Below, one piece after another: positions 1-8,500 of a stretch of 64,000 nucleotides of DNA; the stretch's first letter is position 1; each line of letters starts with the position of its first letter. A program made the position numbers and the translations under genes. Source of the stretch: Bacteroidia bacterium (GTDB lineage Bacteria > Bacteroidota > Bacteroidia > Cytophagales > JAAEPT01); assembly GCA_030431525.1 (NCBI GenBank), contig JAUIJC010000015.1, positions 40,971 through 104,970 on the forward strand. Reading direction: 5' to 3'. The notes under the pieces are model-generated. The model was not told where the DNA came from. It did not search any database and saw nothing but the letters and a program-made list of their open reading frames with translations.

Positions 1-1587
1 ATTTCCATGAACCGCCCAGAGTGGAACATTGTGGATTTTGGCATCCAGCAAATGGGAGCGGTCAGTGTGCCGATGTATCCGACGATTACAGCCGAAGATT
101 TCCGCTACATCTTTGAGGATTCTGGTGTGAAAGCCGTGTTTGTGGCCAATCAAGAGCTTTATGACAAAGCAGTGGTGGCCGCTAAGGGCTTGGATTTGAT
201 AGGCATTTACACATTTGATGAATTACCGAATGCCAAACATTGGCTGGAGGTGCAGGAGCTTGGAAAAAAAGGCAATCAAAAGCAGTTGGAGGAAGAAAAG
301 TCTCAAGTGAAGCCCGGTGATTTGCTGACATTGATTTATACCTCCGGCACCACGGGAAAACCCAAGGGTGTGATGCTGACACACAATAATTTGATGAGTA
401 ATGTGAATACCTGTAACCCTTTGTTGCCGGTGGATCAGCACTCGAAAGTATTGAGTTTTTTGCCTCTTTGCCATGTTTTCGAGCGGATGATTTTCCACCT
501 CTATATGTCGGCGGGAGTATCGGTTTATTATGCCGAGAGCATGGAAACCATTGGGGATAACTTGAAGGAGGTGCAGCCTCATTTCTTCTCCACCGTGCCA
601 CGACTTTTGGAGAAGGTTTATGATAAGATTTATGCCAAGGGCGCGGAGCTTACAGGTTTGAAGCGCAAGCTATTTTTCTGGGCGTTGGATTTGGCCATGG
701 ACTATAAAATTGGCGAAGACCAAGGACCGATTTATAACCTCAAAATGAAAATCGCCCGCAAGCTGATTTTCAGTAAATGGCATGAAGCACTAGGAGGCAA
801 CGTCCGAGCCATCGTTACGGGTAGCGCTGCGTTACAGCCTCGATTGACAACTGTTTTCTGGGGAGCTGGAATCCCCGTGTTGGAAGGCTATGGACTGACA
901 GAAACCTCTCCTGTGATTTCCGTGAACCGCTATGATCCAAAGAACGTCAAGGCTGGTTCAGTTGGACCGTTGATCGATGGTGTGGAAGTAAAAATCGCTG
1001 AGGACGGCGAAATCTTGGTGAAAGGCCCGAACATCATGAAAGGGTACTACAACAAGCCTGAGGCTACTGAGAAGGCTTTGGAGGGCGGTTGGTTCCACAC
1101 AGGTGACATCGGGGAGTTCGTGGACGGAAAGTACCTTAAAATCACGGACAGGAAGAAGGACCAGTTCAAGACCTCCGGCGGAAAGTACATTTACCCACAG
1201 CTGATTGAAAATAAGTTCAAGGAGTCTCAATTCATTGAACAAGTGATGGTCATCGGGGAGGGCAGAAGATTCCCGTCTGCGTTGATTGTTCCGAATTTTG
1301 AGGTGCTCAAGGAGTTCTTCAGGAAGAAGAAGCTTGAGTATGTATCAGACGCCGAAGCCATTGCTCACCCAGAGGTGGAAATGCTGATGGCCAAGCAATT
1401 GGAGCGACTCAATAAAAACTTCGCGCAATACGAGAAAATCAAGCAAATCCGTATGCTTCCTAAACTTTGGACCGTGGAAAGTGGGGAGCTTACCCCGACG
1501 CTTAAGTGTAAGCGAAAGGTCATTAAGGAAAGGTACAATGATGTCATTGAGGACATATATAACAGCACGGCTCCTGTGGAGAAGTGA
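1..1587 (+). CDS. Long-chain acyl-CoA synthetase (AMP-forming), 5'-truncated
   Basis: Activates fatty acids to acyl-CoA through an acyl-adenylate. The frame is open to the left window edge and the residues before the first Met (Ile-Ser) fit the family, so the true start lies outside. About 528 residues remain of a usual ~590. Visible motifs, numbered from base 1: the AMP/P-loop YTSGTTGKPKG (about residues 113-123), GYGLTETSP (about 296), the hinge-region HTGDIGE (about 367), and ITDRKKDQFKTSGGKYIYP (about 382-400), which is typical of the Bacteroidota FadD/FAA1 branch. No membrane segment is seen. A strong terminator follows 26 bases after the stop, so it ends its transcription unit. Family assignment is secure; chain-length preference is not. 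Confidence 0.93.
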   Translation: MSMNRPEWNIVDFGIQQMGAVSVPMYPTITAEDFRYIFEDSGVKAVFVANQELYDKAVVAAKGLDLIGIYTFDELPNAKHWLEVQELGKKGNQKQLEEEKSQVKPGDLLTLIYTSGTTGKPKGVMLTHNNLMSNVNTCNPLLPVDQHSKVLSFLPLCHVFERMIFHLYMSAGVSVYYAESMETIGDNLKEVQPHFFSTVPRLLEKVYDKIYAKGAELTGLKRKLFFWALDLAMDYKIGEDQGPIYNLKMKIARKLIFSKWHEALGGNVRAIVTGSAALQPRLTTVFWGAGIPVLEGYGLTETSPVISVNRYDPKNVKAGSVGPLIDGVEVKIAEDGEILVKGPNIMKGYYNKPEATEKALEGGWFHTGDIGEFVDGKYLKITDRKKDQFKTSGGKYIYPQLIENKFKESQFIEQVMVIGEGRRFPSALIVPNFEVLKEFFRKKKLEYVSDAEAIAHPEVEMLMAKQLERLNKNFAQYEKIKQIRMLPKLWTVESGELTPTLKCKRKVIKERYNDVIEDIYNSTAPVEK

Positions 1588-1612
1588 TTAATTGGCAATC
1601 CTTAACACACCA

Positions 1613-1651
1613 AACCGCCCTTTGAAACTTAATTCAAAGGGCGGTTTTTTT
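1613..1651 (+). terminator. Intrinsic terminator after the acyl-CoA synthetase gene
   Basis: A perfect 14-bp stem, AACCGCCCTTTGAA (1613-1626) pairing with 1633-1646, has a 6-nt loop and runs into a T7 tract. Confidence 0.93.
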
Positions 1652-1659
1652 GGCTGTAA

Positions 1660-1710
1660 AGCCCTGTAAGGGCGAAGTATATCAGAGTGGGGCGAATAGC
1701 CCTACATAAT
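1660..1710. repeat. Half copy of an AGCCCTGTA-type interspersed repeat
   Basis: 1660-1680 reads AGCCCTGTAAGGGCGAAGTA + T, and the same core with two substitutions occurs at 25851-25871. Here only one arm plus a weak GGGCGAATAGCCC dyad is present, whereas the 25.8-kb copy has both ~35-nt arms. It lies between the terminator and the stop of the convergent phosphatase gene. Confidence 0.55.
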
Positions 1711-1756
1711 TTGACAATATTGGGATTTCAATCCATCGACGCCGAGAAATGATTTC

Positions 1757-3271
1757 TCAAATTTTTATCCCCATCACCAACACATCATCCACCTGCTCAT
1801 AAAGCCCATTTTTCCAATCCTCAAGCTGTTGCTTCAGCGCCATTTTTTGTTCCTTGGAAGGCAGGGTGCTGATTTCCAGCAGAGTGTTTTTGAAGTTTCG
1901 GCTCATGAACTTTTTGCCCTTGGGGCCACCAAATTGGTCGGGGTAACCATCGGAGAACATGTAGAATTGGTCGCCTTTGTGGATAGACAGGCAATGTTCT
2001 TCAAAGCTATTGGCCGTTTTGTGGAAAGCGTTGCCGATGGAGCGTTTGCATCCTTTTATTTCTTCCAGTTTGCCGTCTCGCACGTGTATCAGCGGACGTC
2101 TTGCTCCAGCAAATGAAAGTTTCTGGTTGCTATGGTCAATGCAGATGAGTGACATGTCCATGCCGTCTTGGGTTTCTTCCTTGCCGTCCAATTCCTTATT
2201 CAAAGAGCGACGGAGCCCCAATTCCATTTCTTGTAGGATTTCCGCCGGTTTGGTGAGCCCCTTTTCGTTGATAGCCTCAAAGAGAAGTGAGTTGCCCGTC
2301 ATGGACATAAACGCGCCGGGAACCCCATGGCCGGTGCAATCCACCGTGGCCAAGAAGCTTAGATGGCCTTTGTGAAGGCACCAATAAAAATCTCCACTGA
2401 CAATGTCTTTGGGTAAGTAAAGAACAAAAGCGTCTTCAATGCCTTTTGTGAGCAGGGATTTGTCGGGCAGGATGGAATCCTGAATCTTTTTGGCGTAGTG
2501 AATGCTGTCGGTGATGTTCTGGTTTTTTTGCTCAATCAGTTGGCTATAGCTCTTGAGTTCCTGTTTGGTCTGTTTTTCCTTTTCGATGAATCGCTGAATA
2601 GTGCGGTAGATAAACACCCCAAATACGATGAACAGCCCCAACATCAGAAGCACCTCCTTGATGGCTTCACTTCGAGCCTCCATGATGAAATCCATGAAGT
2701 TTTTATCCACCTGAAGCATGGAAATCACTCTGCCTTCTTGGTCTTTTATCGGCTCAAAGGCGGATAACCACATGCCATGATCATCTTCATAAACATCGAG
2801 ATATCCCCCAGTGCCTTCCATATAATGGTCTCGCAAGGCTTTAGGGAAGGAGGGATACGTATGGCGGTAAAATGGATTTGGACTGGAGGCCACCCCAAAG
2901 AAAAAATGTTGGCTCAGGGAGTCATAGGCAAGCGTGTAAATGGGCGCATCAGCCAACAGTAGGTTGTTCTTGTGCGAGCGTTCCAGTTGGCTGTGGATAT
3001 TCTGGTAAAGGCTGTCCTGCGCATTGGTTTTGATGGCGTCCTTGGTAGGATAAGCCGTCAATACTTTGGCCAGTTCATCGGCTCGAATATCACAGACCGT
3101 GGTGCGGGCAATGGCTTGCAATCTGGCCAGCTCCTGCTTTTTAGCTCCCTCGATGTGCAGGTAATAGGTGAAGCCAATAAAGCCAAAACACAGCGTGAAC
3201 ACCGCTACTGAAATCAGCAACAGCAAGCGCGTGTATTGATTCGATAATATGTCCCTTAGCAGTACACCCAT
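1757..3271 (-). CDS. Membrane-anchored SpoIIE/PP2C-type serine phosphatase
   Basis: A 504-residue signalling protein. TM1 (about 16-38) and TM2 (about 205-225) bracket a ~165-residue extracytoplasmic sensor domain. A short coiled coil (about 226-250) leads to NITDSIHYAKKIQDSILP (about 252-269), the characteristic lead-in of Cytophagales SpoIIE proteins. The phosphatase domain keeps the metal-binding acidic residues in SGDFYW (Asp294), VDCTGHG (Asp311) and SDGYPDQ (Asp441). It probably dephosphorylates an anti-sigma-antagonist-type or other phosphoserine protein, but none is encoded here. It starts 147 bases from the divergent hybrid kinase gene, so the two may share control. Family is certain; substrate is unknown. 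Confidence 0.9.
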   Translation of the reverse strand: MGVLLRDILSNQYTRLLLLISVAVFTLCFGFIGFTYYLHIEGAKKQELARLQAIARTTVCDIRADELAKVLTAYPTKDAIKTNAQDSLYQNIHSQLERSHKNNLLLADAPIYTLAYDSLSQHFFFGVASSPNPFYRHTYPSFPKALRDHYMEGTGGYLDVYEDDHGMWLSAFEPIKDQEGRVISMLQVDKNFMDFIMEARSEAIKEVLLMLGLFIVFGVFIYRTIQRFIEKEKQTKQELKSYSQLIEQKNQNITDSIHYAKKIQDSILPDKSLLTKGIEDAFVLYLPKDIVSGDFYWCLHKGHLSFLATVDCTGHGVPGAFMSMTGNSLLFEAINEKGLTKPAEILQEMELGLRRSLNKELDGKEETQDGMDMSLICIDHSNQKLSFAGARRPLIHVRDGKLEEIKGCKRSIGNAFHKTANSFEEHCLSIHKGDQFYMFSDGYPDQFGGPKGKKFMSRNFKNTLLEISTLPSKEQKMALKQQLEDWKNGLYEQVDDVLVMGIKI

Positions 3272-3418
3272 AAACTCGTGTTGAACAATTTATCAAAATA
3301 TGTCCACTATCACATGAAGCCTAAACTATCTCAGATAATGAAATTTCAGTGAACCGCTCCAAACCCTTCGCTTGTTTTACTTAAAGAGGAGTACATCCCA
3401 AACCAAAATCAACGTGTT

Positions 3419-4900
3419 ATGGGAAGTCGATTTAATGGTGAATTGAACCAATTAAGGCAGATGGTGATGGGCTATCCAGACCCTGTGCTTTGCTTTAATC
3501 GCCACGGTAAGCTGGAATTTTCTAATGATAAGGGCCACGAACTGGCCAGCCATCTCGAGCAAGAATTTTTCCCTCATTACGCTGATGTGTTAACATTTTT
3601 GGTGGATCAGGGGGGAGAGGTCCAAGAGGCTTACTATTGCCAAAATATTGGTTACCATTTGACTTTCACCACTTTGAATGGATGTTTGAACGTCTACGCA
3701 AAATGTACTGAGGCCTTTCGAAAACAGCGTGAGCACCATACCCAAATGGAGCGTTCATTTTTGACGCAGGCGCGCACCATTGCCATGATTAGCCATGAGA
3801 TGCGAAATCCGCTGAATGCGATGCTGTGTTCCTTGCAAATGCTTCTTGATGATGGCGGTTTGGACAGCACGCAAGTTCGCAGGTTGGATGCCTTTCGTGA
3901 GGCTACCGAGCGCTTGATGACCATTTCCAATGACTTGCTGGAGGAAGGATGTATCGAGGAAGGAAAGATTTCGATTGAGCAGGTCAATTTCAGTTTGCCC
4001 GAGTTTTTGGACAGTTTATGGCAGATTTTTAGGCCACAAGCCAAAAACAAAGGGGTTTCATTGAGATTTTTGACAGAAGAGGGTTTGCCTCACCAGCTTA
4101 AAAGTGACCCTGTCCGACTCTCCCAGATTTTGACCAATCTGCTTGGTAACGCCTTGAAATTCACGCCTACAGGTGGTAAAATCAGTCTTCAGGTCTATTC
4201 CGGAGAGCGTTTTGAGGACAATCGCCAGCAACTGTTTTTTGAGGTGATTGACACTGGCGAAGGCATTTCGAAAGAAAAGTTGAAGGACATCTTTGCACCT
4301 TATTCCCAAGCGTCTACCTCTTGGAAAAATAGGGCAGGGGCAGGGCTTGGGTTGTCCATTGCACGCAGGTTAGTGGAGTTATTGGAGGGGAATATCCGTG
4401 TGGAAAGCCACTTGGGCAAAGGGACAAAATTCCAAGTCGAACTGTTCCTAAAGGTTGGCGAGGAAGCTCCACAAAGGAAGTCTCATGCTCCCGTCGAAAA
4501 AGAACTTTTCAAGGATAAACGGGTGCTCGTGGCCGATGATGACAAATTGAGTCGAGGTCTGCTGATGGAAATTCTTTCCAACTGGGGTATCCAAGTATTT
4601 GGCGTTTCCAACGGCCTTCAAGCCCTTCAAATGATGGAAGTGCAGACGTTCAACCTTGTCATTTTGGATGTGGAAATGCCGGAGTTGGATGGGCGTGAAA
4701 CCTTGCAGGCGATTCGCAGGCATCGTCAGTTTACCCAGATTCCCGTTTTTGCATGTACAGGATCGGTTTCAATTGAAAAATCAGATCGAGCAAACGCATC
4801 TTTTGATGAATACCTGATGAAGCCTATAAATCTGAATGAATTGCTTCACCTCCTGAAAATTCATTTGCAGGTAAGCCCTTCTACTGGAAAAGTAGCCTAA
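3419..4900 (+). CDS. Soluble hybrid sensor histidine kinase with C-terminal receiver
   Basis: 493 residues with no TM or signal peptide, so cytosolic. A PAS-like N-terminal part (about 15-100) is followed by HisKA with ISHEMRNPLN (phospho-His126), HATPase with N box LLGNALKF (Asn244), DTGEGIS and the glycine-rich GAGLGLSIARR, then a receiver domain with the acidic triad VADDD (373-375), phospho-acceptor Asp417 (ILDVEMPELDG), Thr447 region (ACTGS) and Lys468 (MKP). There is no output domain, so signal must leave through another phosphotransfer protein. It is divergent from the SpoIIE phosphatase. Start ATG at 3419 was chosen because nothing in frame upstream looks family-like. Signal and partner are not deducible. 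Confidence 0.93.
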   Translation: MGSRFNGELNQLRQMVMGYPDPVLCFNRHGKLEFSNDKGHELASHLEQEFFPHYADVLTFLVDQGGEVQEAYYCQNIGYHLTFTTLNGCLNVYAKCTEAFRKQREHHTQMERSFLTQARTIAMISHEMRNPLNAMLCSLQMLLDDGGLDSTQVRRLDAFREATERLMTISNDLLEEGCIEEGKISIEQVNFSLPEFLDSLWQIFRPQAKNKGVSLRFLTEEGLPHQLKSDPVRLSQILTNLLGNALKFTPTGGKISLQVYSGERFEDNRQQLFFEVIDTGEGISKEKLKDIFAPYSQASTSWKNRAGAGLGLSIARRLVELLEGNIRVESHLGKGTKFQVELFLKVGEEAPQRKSHAPVEKELFKDKRVLVADDDKLSRGLLMEILSNWGIQVFGVSNGLQALQMMEVQTFNLVILDVEMPELDGRETLQAIRRHRQFTQIPVFACTGSVSIEKSDRANASFDEYLMKPINLNELLHLLKIHLQVSPSTGKVA

Positions 4901-4948
4901 AGGTTACGACAGGCCCAAGAATGTTCTCTTTCCATTTTTTGGACAAGA

Positions 4949-4988
4949 CGGGAAGTGAAACCATTTATCCCGCAGAACTCCTTTTTTG
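4949..4988 (+). terminator. Probable terminator of the hybrid kinase gene
   Basis: CGGGA (4949-4953) pairs with TCCCG (4968-4972). The stem is extended by AGTG/CATT with a 2-nt bulge, and a T6 tract follows at 4982-4987. The 9-nt distance between stem and T tract makes it weaker than usual. Confidence 0.5.
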
Positions 4989-5303
4989 TCGGGAAATCCC
5001 CTAAATCCATCGTAACAAACAAAATAAGAGGCCTTTAAAACTTTTTTTACTCCTCTCGTAACCATTCCCATAGTGGGACGTAAATATACTTGGATAACGG
5101 AAGCAGTTACTTTTAGATTTTTAGGATTAACCGCCTCATTTTTTTGCTTGACGCCACCATTTTTTGAGCCATTTTTTACGAAGTTCTTCGCTCATTTTTT
5201 AGACTGATGATTTTTTAGGCGCAGGGTAGTAAAGGTAGTTTGTTGGTCCATCCGACTTTTTATGATGTGACTCTGTCATCCACTCGCAATTTTTCTTGAA
5301 ATC

Positions 5304-5331
5304 GGGGGCTGTACGCACAGCCCCTTTTTTT
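5304..5331 (+). terminator. Strong intrinsic terminator without an obvious gene
   Basis: A perfect 8-bp stem, GGGGCTGT (5305-5312) with ACAGCCCC (5317-5324), has the 4-nt loop ACGC and is followed directly by T7. It lies 404 bases past the kinase stop and 230 before the NRPS start. Confidence 0.88.
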
Positions 5332-5563
5332 GTGCCCTCAGCCTACTGTACTTGATACTTCCCGATTTCATGTCAAAACATCCATTGTAGAGGCTTTTTT
5401 AGGCTCGGATAAATTTTTTGGGCCGGTCCAAAATTCCCCTCAAAATATCCAAAACCGCACTTGTTGCTTTGCCGTAACAAAAGCAGACACTTTAGGCTAA
5501 TGGGATAACTCCGGCCTTTTTTGAAGAGACTTTCAATTAGCAAATACTAATAATACCTGCATT

Positions 5564-8500
5564 ATGGCTTTGACCAAGACCGTGCTATCTCCTGATGAGA
5601 TTGTCGGAAGCTTTGTTCATAAACTTTTGGCCTCCGAGGATTACAAACAGAAACCCGCTGTATCCTGTGGAGGTAAGACTCTGACTTTTGATGAACTGAA
5701 CAAGCAAGCCAACAAGGTGGCGAACTACCTTCAGAAGCAAGGAGTCGGTCCAGAGACCATAGTAGGGGTCTGTGTGGACCCTTCTTTGGAGATGATGGTG
5801 GGTATTTTGGGGGTAATCAAGGCTGGAGGGGCCTATTTGCCATTGGATCCTGAAAACCCCAAAGAGCGTTTGGCGCTTATTATCGAGGATGCCAACCCGT
5901 CAATAGTTCTGGTCAAGCAAGCTTTCAAAGAGATCTTGCCCCAAGGCCCACAATGCTTGGTGCTGGATGATGCTGAGCCCTTTTACAACAAGGAATCAGA
6001 GGAGACTCCAAAGGTGGACATCAAGCCCGAAAACCTGATGTATGTGATTTACACATCAGGTTCCACGGGAAGGCCCAAGGGAGTAATGGTGGAGCACCGC
6101 AATTTGGCGGCCTTTATTGCTGCTTCTGAATTTATCGCGCCTTCCTATGAGGGAACGGTGGCCACTAAGTTGGCGCCATATTCTTTTGACGCTTCTGTGG
6201 CAGAGATTTTCGCCCCGCTTTGTGTGGGTGGTCACTTGCATATCATGCCCAAGGAATACGCCTTGGATCCCAAGCTTTTCGTGGAATACTGCGTGGAAAA
6301 GCAGATTACCTGCACATTTATTCCGCCGTCGATTTTGCAAGAAGTGGTAGGGGAAATGGAAAAGCACCGCGATGCATTAAAAATGAATCGGGTCCATGTT
6401 GGTGTGGAACCCATCAAGCAAGGCTTGTTGCAACGCATCAAAGATTTGTGGGAAAACGTGCGTGTCGTTAACGGCTATGGCCCCACTGAAGCGACCATTG
6501 TTTCCACTTATTTCGCCTTTGAAAAAGCCGAGGACCCCAATGCTGTTACTCCCATAGGAACCGCATTGCAGGGTTATCAGGTGTATCTCTTGGATGATAA
6601 AGGCCAAGAAGTGCCCGACGGAAAATCAGGGGAGATCTATGTCGGTGGATTGGGCGTGGCTCGTGGCTATTTGAACGACCCTGAAAAGACTGCCCTCAAG
6701 TTTGTGGATGATTTCATGAGCAAGGATGAGGGTGGAAAACTCTATCGCACGGGAGATTTAGCCTATCGCCTACCTGATGGCAACTTGATGTTCAAGGGGC
6801 GTTCGGATTTTCAGGTGAAGATTCGTGGTTTCCGCATCGAAGTGGGTGAGATAGAAAACGCTTTGTGCAAACACCCAGACATTCATAAGGCTGTGGTGCT
6901 GGCCAAACCCGATAGTTCTGGACAAAAACGCTTGGCCGCCTATGTCGCCTCAGAGAATCCGGAGTTGACGCCAAATCAAATTCGAGACTTCCTGCTGACG
7001 TTGGTGCCAGATTATATGGTTCCTTCGGCATTTATTTTCTTCAAAAAATTTCCGCAGACACATAATGGCAAGGTGGACCGAAAGGCGCTTCCTGAGCCAG
7101 ATTTCACTAAAAATGGTTTTGCAGATCAATATGTAGCGCCTTCTAATGACCGTGAGCGCACCATTGCCCGCCATTGGGAAGAGGTGTTGCGCATGGACAG
7201 GGTGGGCATAAAAGATGATTTCTTTCAATTAGGAGGACATTCTTTGTTGGCTACACAAGTGTTGTCGCGCATCCGAAATGAGTTCAATGTCCATTTGACC
7301 GTCAAGGATTTCTTTGAAAAGCCACGGGTGGATTTGCTTTCCGAGCTGATTGTGGAGCGTTCCAAAATTGATGATAACCGCAAGATTAAGCCTTCAAAGC
7401 GACCGGCCCAGCTTCCATTGGCCTATGCGCAGGAGCGACCATGGTTGTTGGAGAAGTTGGAAGGAGAAAACTTGTTGTATAACCTTCCCGGAGGTCTTGA
7501 AATCAAAGGGCCTGTAAAGGCCGATGTGCTGGAGAAAAGCATTAATCACTTGGTGGAAAGGCATGAGATTCTGCGTACCACTTTCTCAGAAGTGGATGGC
7601 AGTGGCGTACAGGTGATTCATGATAAGTTGCCGATCAAGCTTGGCAGAAAAGACCTTTCAAAGCTTGCAAACGAGGAGCAACAATTGGCCCTTGATAAGC
7701 ATGGAAAAGCCCTTTTTGCCAAGCCTTTTAATCTTAACCAAGGACCGCTTTTCCGTTTTGAGTTGATTAAGCTGGCCGAGGAGAATTATGTTCTCTTCTT
7801 CGATTTCCATCATATTATTTCTGATGGCTGGTCTTTTGGAGTTTTCTTCAAGGAACTGGCGGAGGTCTATAGGAAAGTGGTGGAAGGAGAGGAGAATCCG
7901 ACGCTGAAGCCATTGGAAATCCAATATGCGGACTACGCCCTTTGGCAACGCGAGTTCATGAAGACGGAGGAATTCGCACGTCAATTGGACTACTGGAAAA
8001 AGGATTTGGAAGGGATTCCAGAGTTGCTCCAGTTGCCAACGGATAAGGTTCGTCCTGCCAAACAGAGTTTTAAAGGGGCAGAAGTGCAGTTTCATTTCTC
8101 TGCCGATTTGGTTCGTCGCCTTAAAGAAGTGGGCCTGACTACGGGGAGTAGTCTGTACATGACCATTTTGGCGGGATTCAACACTGTGCTTTCCCGTTAC
8201 AGCCGTCAGGAGGACATTGTGGTGGGAAGCATGATTGCCAACCGGAATAGGAATGAATTGGAGTCTTTGTTGGGGATGTTCACCAACACGATTCTGTTGC
8301 GAAATGACCTTTCTGGCAACCCGACTTTTGAAGCCTTGCTCAAGCAGGTAAAGCATAAAACCTTGGAGGCCTATGCCAATCAAGATGTGCCGTATGAAAA
8401 GCTTTTGGAGGAATTAAAGCCTGAGCGAAACCTCAGCTATAACCCGCTTTTCCAAGTGATGCTCATCTACCAAAACATGGAGTTGGACACCTTTAACGTT

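Larger units (their letters stand above)
4901..5563. other. 663-bp gap with terminator, T-tract cluster and possible ncRNA
   Basis: No open frame here looks like a gene. Visible in order: the weak terminator at 4949-4988; a small hairpin TCCCA-TAG-TGGGA at 5066-5078 flanked by GTAAC (5058) and GTTAC (5106); a cluster of five A+T6-7 tracts starting at 5138, 5159, 5171, 5194 and 5210; and a perfect terminator at 5304-5331 that has no coding gene ahead of it on this strand after the kinase. About 230 further bases precede the NRPS start and should hold its promoter and leader. A small RNA ending at 5331 is the simplest reading, but it rests only on the terminator. Confidence 0.4.
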
